A DNA stretch of 64,000 bases, taken from positions 29,875,501 through 29,939,500 of the forward strand of contig NC_091661.1 in NCBI RefSeq assembly GCF_042453785.1, in the 5' to 3' direction. The notes below the pieces were generated by a model that saw only the letters and a list, made by a program, of their open reading frames with translations, was not told where the DNA came from and ran no database searches. This DNA comes from Malus domestica (Eukaryota > Streptophyta > Magnoliopsida > Rosales > Rosaceae). A program made the position numbers and the translations under genes. The first letter of the stretch is position 1, and each line of letters opens with the position of its first letter. Below are positions 12,083 to 24,099 of the stretch, one piece after another.

Positions 12083-15000
12083 ATGGGAACTTCAGTTGAG
12101 GTGACGCCGCTGTGCGGCGTATATAACGAGAATCCGCTGTCGTATATAGTTTGTAGGCAAAGGAGAGGGCATTGTGATTTCTCCCCATGTGTCTGGACAT
12201 CTCTTGGGTGGTACCGTCTGGAAGATAACAAAGGATGGGGAGGATGTTATATATGCCTTGGACTTCAACCATCGAAAAGAGAAGTAATTTTCGCTCTTTT
12301 TTTTTAACTGCCAGTGGAAATTTGGTTAATTGTATGTGTACATGATGTTTTGGAATAGAGATTGATGATTTTGAACTGCTTACTGCTGTGATTTTCATCG
12401 GGCATTTGAATGGAATTAATCAATCAGCCTTCGTACGCCCAGCTGTTCTGATAACAGATGCCTACAATGCTTTGAACAATCAGCCTTATAGACGCCAAAA
12501 GGACAAGGAATTTACAGGTCTCTTAACTACTCTTATGAACCAGGAATTGAAGTGTTTGCTTCTCTTCATTATTTTTGTTTTTCCTGTTGCAGAACATGTA
12601 TGGAACAAACAACTATCTATATGAGGTTCTTTTATTCTTTGACTGTTAGTTTCTGGATATTATTCAGATACTATAAAGAAGACTCTGCGATCTGATGGGA
12701 ATGTGCTGTTACCTGTTGATACTGCCGGGCGGGTTATGGAACTTGTCCAGATATTGGAATCGGTAGGGGAGATGAGTGCTGTTTTCTATCCTTGTTACAA
12801 CAACAGAACAGTTTTCTCTTGTCATGTATGATGCATTTATTAATTTTGGTTCTTCCCATCAATTGCAGTGTTGGACAGAGGAAAATTTGAACTATCCCAT
12901 CTTCTTCCTAACATACGTTGCATCAAGCACAATCGATTACGTAAAAAGTTTCCTTGAGTGGATGAGTGATGCTATAGCAAAGTCCTTTGAGAAGACACGT
13001 GAGAATGTTTTTAATTTGAAGTAAGTGGTCTTTTCTATATATGTTCACTCTTGACTGTTTGAAATTTTGATTCACTAAGTGGAATATTGTTGTTTCTGAA
13101 CGATTTACTATGTATGTTTGCGAACATTTGCAGGCGAATCAGACTTTTAGTTAACAAGAGTGAACTTGACAATGCTCCTGATGGTCCCAAGGTTTACCAT
13201 ATATACATTAGTATTTTATCTCTAGTTTGCCTACCCATTTGAATGACTTTGACACATTCTTCCAATACAGGTTGTTTTAGCATCCATGGCCAGTTTAGAA
13301 GCTGGTTTCTCTCATGATATATTTGTTGAATGGGCAAATGATGCCAAGAATCTTGTGCTTTTTACAGAACGAGCCCAGGTATCCTATATGGACATAACCA
13401 TCATTTTCAGGCGTTAAATGTTATGATTAGCATTCTAGATTCTTTGTTTCTTTTTTTTGCATTAATAGGCACCATATGTTGATACCTTAAGCTGTTTATG
13501 TAGTTTGGAAGTTTAGCTCGCATGCTTCAGGCAGATCCGTCTCCAAAAGCTGTTAAGGTTACCATATCCAAAAGGGTCCCTTTGGTTGGGGATGAACTAA
13601 TTGCTTATGAAGAAGAGCAGAACAGAATCGGAAAGGAAGGAGCTCTAAAGGCTAGTTTGATAAAAGAGGAGGAATCAAAAGCTTTTCATGGGGCTGATGT
13701 CAACACGAGTGATCCAATGATCATTGATGCTAGCAATACACATCCTTTGCCGGATGGTAGGTTTGAAAACAATTTCTGTTTTCTGCCAATCTTTTGAACG
13801 ATGCTTGTAAGCATCTGAGAAACTTTCTTTAAATGGACATATTCTATTTGGAATGAGCGTCAAAGCATTTACTCATTCTTTTGACCTTTGTAATTTGAAG
13901 CTTTCCGTGCAAGTTCTTTCTTCTGAGAAGCTTTTGTGATTATTTGTTGCAGCAGTAGGTCCACATGGTGGTGGATACCGTGACATGTTAATAGATGGAT
14001 TTACTCCTCCTTCAACCAGTGTTGCCCCCATGTTCCCCTTCTATGAGAATAATTCTGAGTGGGATGACTTTGGTGAAGTTATAAATCCAGATGATTATGT
14101 CATAAAAGATGAAGACATGGACCATGGAACTATGCCTGCAAGTTTTTATTGTGAATCATCATATTCTTTGGTTTCTTTCTATTTAGATTATTGTTCTTTT
14201 AAGTCTGAGTTATTTACATTCTGACTCGGTTTGTGGGGATAAAACATGGATAAGAATGGTCTCATGTCTTAGGTGATGTTGGAAGGTTGACATGAGGTCC
14301 TCTGAAAACCATCCTTATTAAAAGTTAAAAGTTGGATGAGGAATATTGTTTAGCATTTCCCATCATTGCCAGATTCTTGATGTGTATATAAGACTAGTAG
14401 TGGGATCTCCTCCATGATTCTCCCGGGCATGTTAGCTATATTGCGTGCCATCAATTTTTTTCTTCTTTTTCTGAGAATGTCCACTATGTCAAATTGTTGT
14501 CAGTTATTTTTTTTACAGAGATTTGTACATGCCATTATCCTTCATTATATTAACATTTCATCTGCCTCAGGTTGGTGGTGATGTGGATGGAAAACTTGAC
14601 GAAGGCTCTGCTAGTTTGATACTCGACATGAGGCCTTCAAAAGTTGTATCGACTGAATTGACGGTAAGTAGAAGTCTGGTAAATTAGTTTATAGTTTTAT
14701 CAATCTTGATATCAACTTAAACTATGTTCTATTCTGGTTTCTTCTCTAATTCAGGTTCAAGTGAAGTGTTCATTGATTTATATGGACTTTGAGGGCCGGT
14801 CCGATGCGAGATCCATCAAATCAATTCTTTCCCATATGGCTCCTCTAAAGCTTGTAAGTTTACTAATTCAATCTATATATAATCAGCTCCTGAAATGCAG
14901 TCGCCGGCTGTGTCTTTCAGGTTGGCCCGAGACTATTTTATAACTGTCTTTTGAATAATCATTTGATTGTCCAGAAGTGTTTTTTTTCACTTAAACATAA

Positions 15001-16127
15001 AATTAACCTTATGGTATGGTATGCGTTTTTATTTTTCCTGGAGGTTTTGGTTCACGGAACAGCTGAGGCCACGGAACATTTGAAGCAACACTGCTTGAAA
15101 CATGTTTGCCCGCATGTTTATGCTCCCCAAATTGAAGAAACAATTGATGTCACTTCTGACTTATGTGCTTATAAGGTAAAATCTTAGGTCGTACCCAGTG
15201 CACAAGGCTCCCGCTTTACGCAAGGTCTGGAAGAGGTGAATGCCGGCTAGCCTTACCCCCATTTATGGAGAGGCTGCTCCCAAGTCTCGAACCCAAGAGA
15301 GTTGCACCTGCATGAGAGCATCAAGATTTTACCTTATTTGATTAATTTTGCATTATTTGAAATGCAGGTGCAACTGTCTGAGAAGTTAATGAGTAACGTG
15401 CTCTTTAAAAAGGTAAGCATGAGAGCATCAAGTTTCACCTTATGTTGTCTGTATCATAATCATATCCTCCTCACCATCTTGATGTAATTTCAAACACAGC
15501 TCGGAGATTACGAAATAGCTTGGGTTGATTCTGGGGCAGGAAAGACAGAAAATGAAATGCTATCTTTACAACCCCTCTCAACCCCGCCTCCACCGCATGA
15601 ATATGTCCTTGTTGGTGACTTAAAAATGGCTAATTTCAAGCAATTTCTTTCCGACAAGGGTGTTCAGGTACCGTTTCCGTTCATTGCTTAATTTCTTGGA
15701 CTATGGTCCGTCACCAAAATTCGTTCTGTGAAATAATCTCACGTTCTCAACTTCATGTTTTGAAGCCCAGAGAAAAGGTGAAGCTCTATGGAACTATTGT
15801 ATTTACAACGATCTTGATCTGATTTCCTTGACAGGTTGAATTTGCTGGTGGGGCGCTGCGATGCGGTGAATATGTGACATTACGCAAAGTTGGGGATGCA
15901 AGCCATAAGGTTCGTCAGATACAGATATGCTAATAGTATTAGCACCCAAGTTTTTGGTACAACAGTTGCATTTTTGCAGATGGAAAGTCTGACTAGCGTA
16001 TTTATATTTTTTATCTTTTTTGTAGGGTGGTGGTTCCGGAACCCAACAAATTGTGATCGAAGGCCCCTTATGCGAGGATTATTACAAGATTCGGGAGTAT
16101 CTCTACTCACAATTTTATTTGCTTTAA
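12083..16127 (+). pseudogene. CPSF2: CPSF2 (CPSF100) locus lacking its N-terminal catalytic-fold region
   Basis: CPSF100 is the partner of CPSF73 in the nuclear complex that cleaves and polyadenylates pre-mRNA. Exons: 12083-about 12150, 12157-12283, 12402-12517, 12668-12762, 12869-13020, 13134-13191, 13271-13378, 13504-13756, 13953-14137, 14571-14663, 14755-14853, 15044-15175, 15368-15412, 15500-15667, 15835-15909, 16026-16127. The start MGTSVEVTPLCGVYNENPLSY is exact for the family. It is then joined directly to the [15 protein letters not shown] region, so roughly 120-150 residues of the metallo-beta-lactamase part are gone. The third exon has CG in place of an AG acceptor. From exon 4 to the stop, frame and phases are kept, ending in YLYSQFYLL. 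The intron after 14137 appears to use a GC donor (GCAAGT). Probably a non-functional or partial copy, with a full CPSF2 elsewhere in the genome. Its 3' end is the source of the CPSF2 pieces in the array. Confidence 0.8.
15186..15298 (-). mobile_element. 5'-truncated SINE in a CPSF2 intron (same family as 58622)
   Basis: It matches the complete SINE at 58622-58786 over its outer 110 bp, including the words ggctcccgctttacgc and ggagaggctgctccc, and stops before the tRNA-like head. The family resembles the plant Au SINE. It lies in the intron between the CAYK and VQLSEKL exons. Confidence 0.75.
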
Positions 16128-16598
16128 GTAGAGATACATAATATCAAACGCCTTCGGATGAACTGTCATTTTTAATTTCTAGTGATTTCCTGAACCACAC
16201 TAAAGTTTAATTTAAATGTAGGACGTATTTTCCGTTGAAATTGTCAATTCTGTTCATGCATGATGAAAATATTTGAAATAAATTGACAGTTCAAGTAAAT
16301 CATATTCAAGGAAACAAATCATGTTTGATGAGTTAGAGACGAACGTGTTAACTTCAATTAGTACCAAGACATTACATTAGTACTCAAACAAAACATCACA
16401 AACGAATCACAGTTAAACATTATAATTTTTTTATGTGACAATATGCAAGTGAGTCGGAATAATGCGGCAAACATGGCAAGTAAATTACAATGCATTTTTA
16501 CTATTTTAGGCTGCTTGATTGGTTTGAGATATTTTGCATAAGGCAAGAGTTGATTTCCAGGTGTCAACGTTCGAGCAAAGGAGCTTTATCCATCTCTT

Positions 16599-16606
16599 TA
16601 TATAAT
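16599..16606 (+). promoter_or_regulatory. TATA box of CYP89A copy 1
   Basis: The word tatataat lies 71 bp before the start codon, in a leader conserved among the array's P450 copies (ending cggttgaccatgg). Confidence 0.55.
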
Positions 16607-16669
16607 ATGGAAAATAACAATTTCTTAAGCAGACGCATTTGCCCTTTGTCCGATTGCTGACGGTTGACC

Positions 16670-18226
16670 ATGGAAACCTGGTTCCTGATCTTCATCGCCT
16701 TCTGCGTCTCCTTCCTCCTCAAACCCCTTCTTTCCCTATTCCTACCCACTTCCATCTCCAAACCCAAGCTCCCTCCCGGGCCCCGCGTCTTCCCCGTCAT
16801 CGGCGGCTTCTTATTCCTCCTCGAATCCTTCTTGGAGCTCGAGCCTATCATCCGCAAACTCAAGGCCAAATACGGGCCCATCATCTCCCTCCGCCTCGGC
16901 TCCCGCCCCTCCGTCTTCATCGCCGACCGCTCCCTCGCCCACCAGGCCTTAATCCAGAACGGCGCCGTGTTTGCCGACCGCCCCCTGGCCTTGGCCACCA
17001 ACAAGTACGTCACCAGCAACCAGCACAACATCAGCTCCGCCATCTACGGCCCCACTTGGCGCCTCCTCCGCCGCAACCTCACCTCCGAAATCCTTCACCC
17101 TTCCCGCATCAAATCCTACGGAAACGCCCGCAAATGGGTTCTCGATATCCTCGTCAACCGCCTCAAAACCGAGTCTCAATCCCACTCCGAAGGCGGCGCC
17201 GTCGTCAGGGTGGTCGACCACTTCCAATACGCCATGTTCTGCCTCCTGGTCTTGATGTGCTTCGGCGACAAATTGAACGAAGAGCAAATCAAAGAAATCG
17301 AGCATGTGCATCGCCAACTACTTTTGAGTTCCAGGCGGTTCAATATCCTCAATTTCAAGCCGAAATTGACGAAGATTATCTTCAAAAATCGGTGGCGGCA
17401 ATTCTTCAAAATCCTCGAGGAACGACGAGAAGTGCTCGTCCCTCTGATTCGAGCACGACAAAACAGGGCAAAGCAGGGCAGCAAAACCGACGACAAAGAC
17501 GATGAATTTGTGTTGTCGTATACTGATACGCTGCTGGACCTCGAACTTCCCGACGGCAACGAAAAGCGGAAGCTTTCGGAGGGAGAAATGGTCAGCCTCT
17601 GCTCAGAGTTTCTGAACGGCGGCACCGACACGACTTCCACCGCGCTGCAGTGGATCATGGCCAACGTAGTGAAGTACCCGCAAGTTCAGGAGAAGCTGTT
17701 TGCGGAGATTAAAGGGGTGATGGGAGAAACGGAGGAGGAGGTGCGGGAGGAGGTCCTGCACAAGCTGCCGTATCTGAAAGCCGTGATCTTGGAGGGGCTG
17801 AGGCGCCACCCGCCGGGGCACTTTGTGCTGCCGCACGCTGTGACGCATGACGTGGTTTTGGGCGGACACGTTGTGCCCAAGAACGGGACCGTTAATTTCA
17901 TGGTGGCGGATATAGGGTGGGACCCGCAAGTGTGGGAAGATCCCATGGCGTTCAAGCCGGAGAGGTTCTTGGGCAGCGGCGGAGGAGAAGAAGGGTTCGA
18001 TTTGACGGGGAGCAGGGAGATTAAGATGATGCCGTTTGGGGCAGGGAGGAGGATCTGTCCTGCATCGGGATTGGCGGTGCTTCACCTGGAGTACTTTGTG
18101 GCGAATTTGGTTTGGAAGTTTCAGTGGAGGGCTGTGGAGGGAGATGACGTTGACCTGTCAGAGAAGACGGAGTTTACTGTGGTGATGAAGAATCCATTGC
18201 AAGCCCACGTAATCCCTAGAATTTAA
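16670..18226 (+). CDS. Cytochrome P450, CYP89A type, copy 1
   Basis: An intronless, ER-anchored monooxygenase of 518 residues. Its reaction is unknown; within the subfamily, Arabidopsis CYP89A9 oxidises chlorophyll catabolites during senescence. Visible parts: hydrophobic anchor at residues 3-26, proline hinge KLPPGPR, I-helix motif GGTDTTST around 317-324, ExxR (E375-R378), FKPERF, and the heme loop [10 protein letters not shown] with the ligand Cys463. The residue after CP is Ala, where most P450s have Gly (ICPASGLA). The start METWF is chosen because all copies share it; the in-frame TTG two codons earlier is not a start. The CPSF2 stop codon lies about 540 bp upstream on the same strand. 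A hAT element begins 64 bp after the stop codon. No defects. Confidence 0.95.
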   Translation: METWFLIFIAFCVSFLLKPLLSLFLPTSISKPKLPPGPRVFPVIGGFLFLLESFLELEPIIRKLKAKYGPIISLRLGSRPSVFIADRSLAHQALIQNGAVFADRPLALATNKYVTSNQHNISSAIYGPTWRLLRRNLTSEILHPSRIKSYGNARKWVLDILVNRLKTESQSHSEGGAVVRVVDHFQYAMFCLLVLMCFGDKLNEEQIKEIEHVHRQLLLSSRRFNILNFKPKLTKIIFKNRWRQFFKILEERREVLVPLIRARQNRAKQGSKTDDKDDEFVLSYTDTLLDLELPDGNEKRKLSEGEMVSLCSEFLNGGTDTTSTALQWIMANVVKYPQVQEKLFAEIKGVMGETEEEVREEVLHKLPYLKAVILEGLRRHPPGHFVLPHAVTHDVVLGGHVVPKNGTVNFMVADIGWDPQVWEDPMAFKPERFLGSGGGEEGFDLTGSREIKMMPFGAGRRICPASGLAVLHLEYFVANLVWKFQWRAVEGDDVDLSEKTEFTVVMKNPLQAHVIPRI

Positions 18227-18290
18227 TACGTGGGAGAATTCTGTACTAATTTTTCGATGTACGTTCAACCGCTAAATCCATCAATGTATA

Positions 18291-19224
18291 GAGGGGTGGG
18301 TTCAAAAAACCGAAAATCAAAAATCAAACCGCACCGAAACCGAAAAAACCGAACCGAATTGAAAAAACCGAACCGAATCGAATTCTTTTGGTTCGGTTTG
18401 GTTTTAGTGCTCTAGAAACCGAACTAAACCGAACCGAACCGAATTAATTAAATTAATTTTTTATTTAATTATTTGTTTTGGGTATTATTTTCTAAACCCA
18501 ATTTGTAAGTTAAAATGTGCTAAACCCAATGTGTTGCCAAACTTTAAGCTCAAAATATTTAAAAAAGGCCTATAAAAACTCTAAACCCTAACATATTATT
18601 TATCTCCCATATAAGGTTCTGGAACCAAACCTCCTCCAGAAGTACTTACATCCATCTCCATAGCACTGCCTACTTCTGCCATAGCTTTCTTTTCCAAATC
18701 TACTCTCATATAACATGTAACAGAATCCATAAACATTTATTTCGGGTAGATTACTTGGGTAATTTGTGATGGAAAAGAATCTAACACACACTAAATAAAT
18801 CTACCCACGCATTATTTTTACTAATCAAGTTGTCAACATGCAATTACAAGCAAACAACCTTGATCTTTGAACAACATCATACAATTTAACTTTTCTAAGT
18901 CATTTGTACGATTTTTGTGAGGTTGTTAGTTTGGACTTTGGAAGACTTGATTGATGATTTTAGTTCAATTTTAAATGTTTATTTTCATTGTCTTTGATTC
19001 TAGTTAGAATGCTTATGTTATGATTGTGTTAGATATGTTAAAATTTAAAATTTCAATGTTTTTCATTTTTTGAAAAAAAAAAACAAAAAACCGAAACCGA
19101 ACCGAAAAAAAACCGAACCGAAAAAAACCGAAAAAAAAATGAACCGAACCGAACTGAACCGAAATTTCGGTTTGGTTTCGGTTTTGGCAAAAAACCGAAC
19201 CGATTTAAACCGAACCCACCCCTA
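18291..19224. mobile_element. Non-autonomous hAT element with ACCGAA repeats
   Basis: The ends GAGGGGTGGGTTC and GAACCCACCCCTA form an inverted repeat of 12 bp, flanked by the 8 bp target duplication aatgtata (18283-18290 and 19225-19232). The empty site is present after copy 2 (about 30,490), where the text runs uninterrupted. Both subterminal zones are dense with accgaa/ttcggt words in opposite orientation, the kind of array that hAT transposases bind. No transposase inside its 934 bp. Confidence 0.9.
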
Positions 19225-19364
19225 AATGTATATGCTCTTCATTGATTATGCAATTTCGAAAATTTGGAATTTTAGTTTACCAAGTGTGATTCAAGACAGA
19301 TTTTATAATTTTAATATTTAGTGAGTGATTTGAGTGAGCTGTATTTGCTACCTTGATTTTACAC

Positions 19365-20171
19365 TTCCTCCAGTTTGCATATATTCAGGCAAAAAAAGTT
19401 TTTCAATCTCATTTTCCACATCAATGACATCATGAATAGTTGTATTAGATGTGGGATACTTACTTGCACTAACTTTCAAGGTTATAAGATAGAAGACCTT
19501 CAAAAATTCCACAAACATTTCTACACCATTCCAATCTTCCTCCTTAGGTGGTCCAACCTTCCTTTTACTCGCCACTTCTTCTCCTTCATCATTAAGCACA
19601 TTTTTCCTGAAATAGGTGGAGTATATATTGGCTTCATCATCTTCGGACATCCTTTCAAATGCTTTTTTAAACTTCAAGCAATATTCTAGCATTATGTATG
19701 TGCTATTCCACCTAATAGGCACATCCATAACAACTAGACCCCTAATATCCAACTTCTCATTCTCCACACATTTCTTGAAATAACTAAACCTTCGGGGACT
19801 TGATGTCACAAACCGCACGACATTTCTAAAAACATCCACACTTGTATCTAATCTTTTCAACCAAGTTGATAATATGAGCTAAGCACCTCACATGCATAAA
19901 CTTGTCATTCATAATAATTTTACTATTAGGCTATTTCTGCATTTTTCGAACAACATACTCAATTGCCACCTTATTAGCCGATGCATTGTCAACTGAGATA
20001 CACATTACCTTTTCAATCTCCCACTCAACCAAACATTGCTCAATCATCTTCTCTATTTCTTTGCCTTCATGACTTGAAATCAAACAAAAGTTTAGAATCC
20101 TTTTATGCATATTCCATTCATCATCCACAAAATGAGCAGTGAGCACCATGTAGTTCAAATTTTGCACACTT
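19365..20171 (-). mobile_element. Fragment of a hAT transposase gene
   Basis: It is homologous to the middle of the transposase at 37,610-38,410. Recognisable pieces, in coding order: EWEIEKVMCISVDNASANK (catalytic Asp region), then VPIRWNSTY (the conserved Trp region), up to FLPEYMQTGG. Both element ends and both ends of the gene are missing, so this is a relic of about 800 bp. Two separate frames remain. It joins the 3' flank of CYP89A copy 1 on the left and an LTR-like fragment on the right. Confidence 0.85.
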
Positions 20172-20657
20172 GTAACGCCCCGTCCCGAATTAATTCTTTA
20201 ATTCCAGAAATAATATTATTAATATTGATAGGCCCAAACTAAACTCCACTTTATTTAGCAAATTTTAAATCACAAATCTTTATTTAAATAACTCATTCAC
20301 ATACAAAACCATCAATATTAATTAAAAATCAAAACGTATAGTTACCTTACCAAATTTATGTACTAAAATTTATTTATTATACTTTATAAAAATTTCTTCA
20401 TTTCCAATATGATTCATAAACATTATTATTTTATCAACCACACAATTATAATCTCAAGATATTTCCATTTTCTTTCAATTGATCAAAGTTCTCAAAATAA
20501 GAATAATTCTCAATTAAAGTGAAATTCTCGATTATTTAAGGCCGCATCTAACACTGTTAGACTGCCTACGTACCCTGTAACCGGATCAAGCCTTTCGTAG
20601 TTCACATTTCAAAAATTCAACCAAATCCCGAATATATTCAATTAACAAACGATATTA
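20168..20657. mobile_element. Probable LTR-retrotransposon fragment
   Basis: The piece begins TGTAACGCCCCGTCCC, a typical plant LTR start, and contains a block around 20,540-20,610 (gactgcctacgtaccctg ... cgtagttc) that I recall from plant LTR elements. No partner repeat, target duplication or coding region is seen. Very AT-rich. It separates the hAT relic from the next CPSF2 piece. Confidence 0.4.
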
Positions 20658-20993
20658 ACTACTGTATTTACAACGATCTTGATCTGATTTCCTTGACAGG
20701 TTGAATTTGTTGGTGGGGCGCTGAGATGCGGTGAATATGTGACATTACGCAAAGTTGGGGATGCAAGCCATAAGGTTCGTCAGATACAGATATGCTAATA
20801 GTATTAGCACCCAAGTTTTTGGTACAACAGTTGCATTTTTGCAGATGGAAAATCTGACTAGCGTATTTACATTTTTTGTCTTTTTTTGTAGGGTGGTGGT
20901 TCCGGCACCCAACAAATTGTGATCAAAGGCCCCTTATGCAAGGATTATTACAAGATTCGGGAGTATCTCTACTCACAATTTTATTTGCTTTGA
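20658..20993 (+). pseudogene. CPSF2 3'-end fragment B
   Basis: It holds the last two exons of CPSF2 only (20699-20773 and 20892-20993) with the intron between them, nearly identical to 15835-16127 of the parent. The acceptor before the first exon is intact and the frame is open to YLYSQFYLL, but nothing upstream can supply a start. It came along as a passenger with CYP89A copy 2. Confidence 0.9.
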
Positions 20994-21497
20994 GTAGAGA
21001 TACATAATATCAAACGCCTTCGGATGAACAGTCATTTAGTCGCGATGTTAATTTATAGTGATTTCATGAAACACACTAAAGTTTAATTTAAATGTAGGAC
21101 TTATTTTCAGTTGAAGTTGTCAATTCTGTTCATGCATGATGGAAATCTTCGAAACAAATTGGCAGTTCAAGTAAATCATATTCAAGGAAACAAATCATGT
21201 TTGATGAGTTAGAGACGAACGTGTTAAATTCAAATAGTACCAAGACATTACATACGTACTAAAACAAAACATCACAAACGAATCACAGTTAAACATTTTA
21301 ACTTGTTTACGGGACAATATACAAGTGAGCCGGAATAATGCGGCAAACATGGCACGTAAATTACAATGCATTTTACTATTTTAGCTTCTCATCGATACAA
21401 TGCTGCGTGATTGGTTTGGGATATTTTGCTTGAGGCAAGAGTTGATCTCCACGTCAACGTCAACGTTCGTCAGCAAAGGAGCTTTATCCATCTCTTT

Positions 21498-21505
21498 GTA
21501 TAATA
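21498..21505 (+). promoter_or_regulatory. TATA-like box of CYP89A copy 2
   Basis: The word gtataata sits 67 bp before the start codon, at the place of tatataat in copy 1. Confidence 0.4.
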
Positions 21506-21564
21506 TGGAAAATAACAATTTATTAAGCAGACGCATTTGCCCTTTGTCCGATTGCTGACGGACC

Positions 21565-22706
21565 ATGGAAACCTGGTTCCTGATCCTCATCGCCTTCTGC
21601 GTCTCCTTCCTCCTCAAACCCCTTCTTTCCCTATTCCTACCCACTTCCATCTCCAAACCCAAGCTCCCTCCTGGGCCCCGCGTCTTCCCCGTCATCGGCG
21701 GCTTCTTATTCCTCCTCAAATCCTTCTCGGAGCTCGAGCCTACCATCTGCAAACTCAAGGCCAAATACGGGCCCATCATCTCCCTCCGCCTCGGCTCCCG
21801 CCCCGCCGTCTTCATCGCCGACCGCTCCCTCGCCCACCAGGCCTTAATCCAGAACGGCGCCGTGTTCGCCGACCGCCCCCCGGCCTTGGCCACCAACAAG
21901 TACGTCACCAGCAACCAGCACAACATCAGCTCCGCCATCTACGGCCCCACTTGGCGCCTCCTCCGCCGCAACCTCACCTCCGAAATCCTTCACCTTTCCC
22001 GCATCAAATCCTACGGCAACGCCCGTAAATGGGTTCTCGATATCCTCGTCAACCGCCTCAAAACCGAGTCTCAATCCCACTCCGAAGGCGGCGTCGCCGT
22101 CGTCAGGGTGGTCGACCACTTCCAATATGCCATGTTCTGCCTCCTGGTTCTGATGTGCTTCGGCGACAAATTGAACGAAGAGCAAATCAAAGAAATTGAG
22201 CGTGTGCATCGCCAACTACTTATGAGTTCCGGGCGGTTCAATATCCTCAATTTCAAGCCGAAATTGACGAAGATTATCTTCAAAAATCGGTGGCGGCAAT
22301 TCTTCAAAATCCTCGAGGAACGACGAGAAGTGCTCGTCCCTCTGATTCGAGCACGACAAAACAGGGCAGCAAAACCGACGACAAAGACGATGAATTTGTG
22401 TTGTCGTATACTGATACGCTGCTGGACCTCGAACTTCCCGACGGCAACGAAAAGCGGAAGCTTTCGGAGGGAGAAACGCTCAGCCTCTGCTCAGAGTTTC
22501 TGAACGCTGGCACCGACACGACTTCCACCGCAAGTTCAGGAGAAGCTGTTTACGGAGATTAAAGGGGTGATGGGAGAAACGGAGGAGGAGGTGCAGGAGG
22601 AGGTCCTGCACAGGCTGCCGTATCTGAAAGCCGTCATCTTGGAGGGGCTGAGGCGCCACCCGCCGGGGCACTTTGTGCTGCCGCACGCGGTCACGCATGA
22701 CGTGGT
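21565..22706 (+). pseudogene. CYP89A copy 2, 5' part (interrupted)
   Basis: It is closest to copy 1 over its whole length. It reads well from METWF to about residue 265, then shows two deletions relative to its sisters: 10 bp near 22367 (AKQG region) and 38 bp near 22531 (between STA and QVQEK, covering the end of the I helix). Together they remove 48 bp, so the frame is lost between them and regained afterwards. The gene is then cut at 22706, in the THDVV codons, by the LTR element. The 3' part resumes at 30060. Confidence 0.93.
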
Positions 22707-23257
22707 TGTGGATGCAAATTTCTTCCTCCTTGATCTTGGACAATTTTGCACCTACAAAACAATTAATACCTTAGGTTAAGGCCAAGAGCCTCACGCGCCC
22801 ACGATGAATGGGGGGGGCTTTGGCCGAATAACCTCCGATGCTAAAGTTAGAATTTAGAGAGAAAGAGTGTTTAGAGAATTTTGGGATTTTTGCCAAAGTG
22901 TTGGAATTGATTTTTTGGTGAGAATAGGTGCCTATTTATAGAGTTAGGAGGTGGCTAGGGTTTTTAGGTTTAATTTAGGTTTAATTAGCCAATTTATTAT
23001 GATTAATTGGCTAATTTAAACATAAAGGAATGTTTTGATGGTTATGGGTTTAATTGGCTAGTTGAATAAGGAAAAAATGAGGTAAAAACATATATGAAAT
23101 AGGTTTTGAATTGTTACCCATTTTGGGTACTTCTGACTTGGTTGATGGATGATTCTCCACTGCTCGCGTGTAGGAGACCCGGTATGCCTCGAGGGTATTT
23201 TTGTCCTTTTTGTCCAAAAAACCCATGTGTCGCCTTGTGAATATTTTTGGCTCCACA
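22707..23257 (-). repeat. Left LTR (3' LTR in element sense)
   Basis: 551 bp, TGTGGA...TCCACA, matching 29510-30059 nearly base for base. It follows directly on the gtggt target duplication. Confidence 0.95.
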
Positions 23258-24099
23258 AATGCCCCCACACCTGTTGGGCTGCTCGCAGAAAAGGGCGGCA
23301 GGTGTAGAGATTTTCTTGCTTTAGGAAACTTAGGACTGCTTCCTATTTTGATGTAGATTCTCTCTTTAATAGGAAATTAGATCCTTCTAGGAAAGGGAAA
23401 TAAATTTCTCTCAAAACCTATTTAAGTCCACCTTAAGTGGGTTATTAAATCAACTTTGGAGAGCGATTTATTCTACCCTACAAGAGAGAGATAGCTTAGA
23501 GGATATTTGTTCCCCCTCCTCTAGCAATCTTCTACATCTTGCCCGTGCAAATGACCGTCTTTCGTTGCTTTCTTCGTCTTCTTCGTGCCGCACCAATGTA
23601 AGAAAAATTTAATTTTTCTTGCCTTATTCTTGGATAGTGCTATTGCGAGGTAGCCGTCGGGGTGGTGTGGCATGTCGGCTGGCAGGGGCCAGGAGCTGGC
23701 TCGGCATGAGCTGAGGAGATGTCGTGGCAGGGACCACTGCTTGGGTAGCTTGGCTTGGCCTGAGCCAAGGGCAGCTTGTGCAGCTGGGGTCGAGGATTGT
23801 GGCGCTAGGGCACAATGTTAGGCGAGCCGCATAGCTCATGTCCTTTGGGCTCTTGGACCTGACTCGGGCCAGGCTGGCGATTGAGAGAAATAAAGAGATT
23901 GCGGGTCTCATGGGCTGCTGGAATGTTGGGCATGCATGCCTTCTGCCTGCTGGAATGCTGGGTTGAGCTCCCCTGCTGAGTACCATGAATGTCGTTGGCT
24001 ACTTAGTCTTCTTTGCTGAAAGAAAGGTGGGCTGCTCCAGAAAGATGAGGTAAAGAGGATCAAGGCGGATGCATTGGCTCGTCTGATCGCTGTCGTGGA

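Noticed and set aside
11913-12398. 161-codon minus-strand frame over the CPSF2 start
   Set aside because: It runs over poly-A tracts and antisense to recognisable CPSF2 exons.
16564-18085. Long open frames on the minus strand and other phases across each CYP89A gene
   Set aside because: GC-rich coding sequence leaves the opposite strand open by composition. They recur in all copies at the same place and resemble no family.
19365-20171. Treating the hAT transposase piece as an independent host gene
   Set aside because: It matches only the middle of the transposase at 36,660-39,148 and lacks both ends, so it is a relic.
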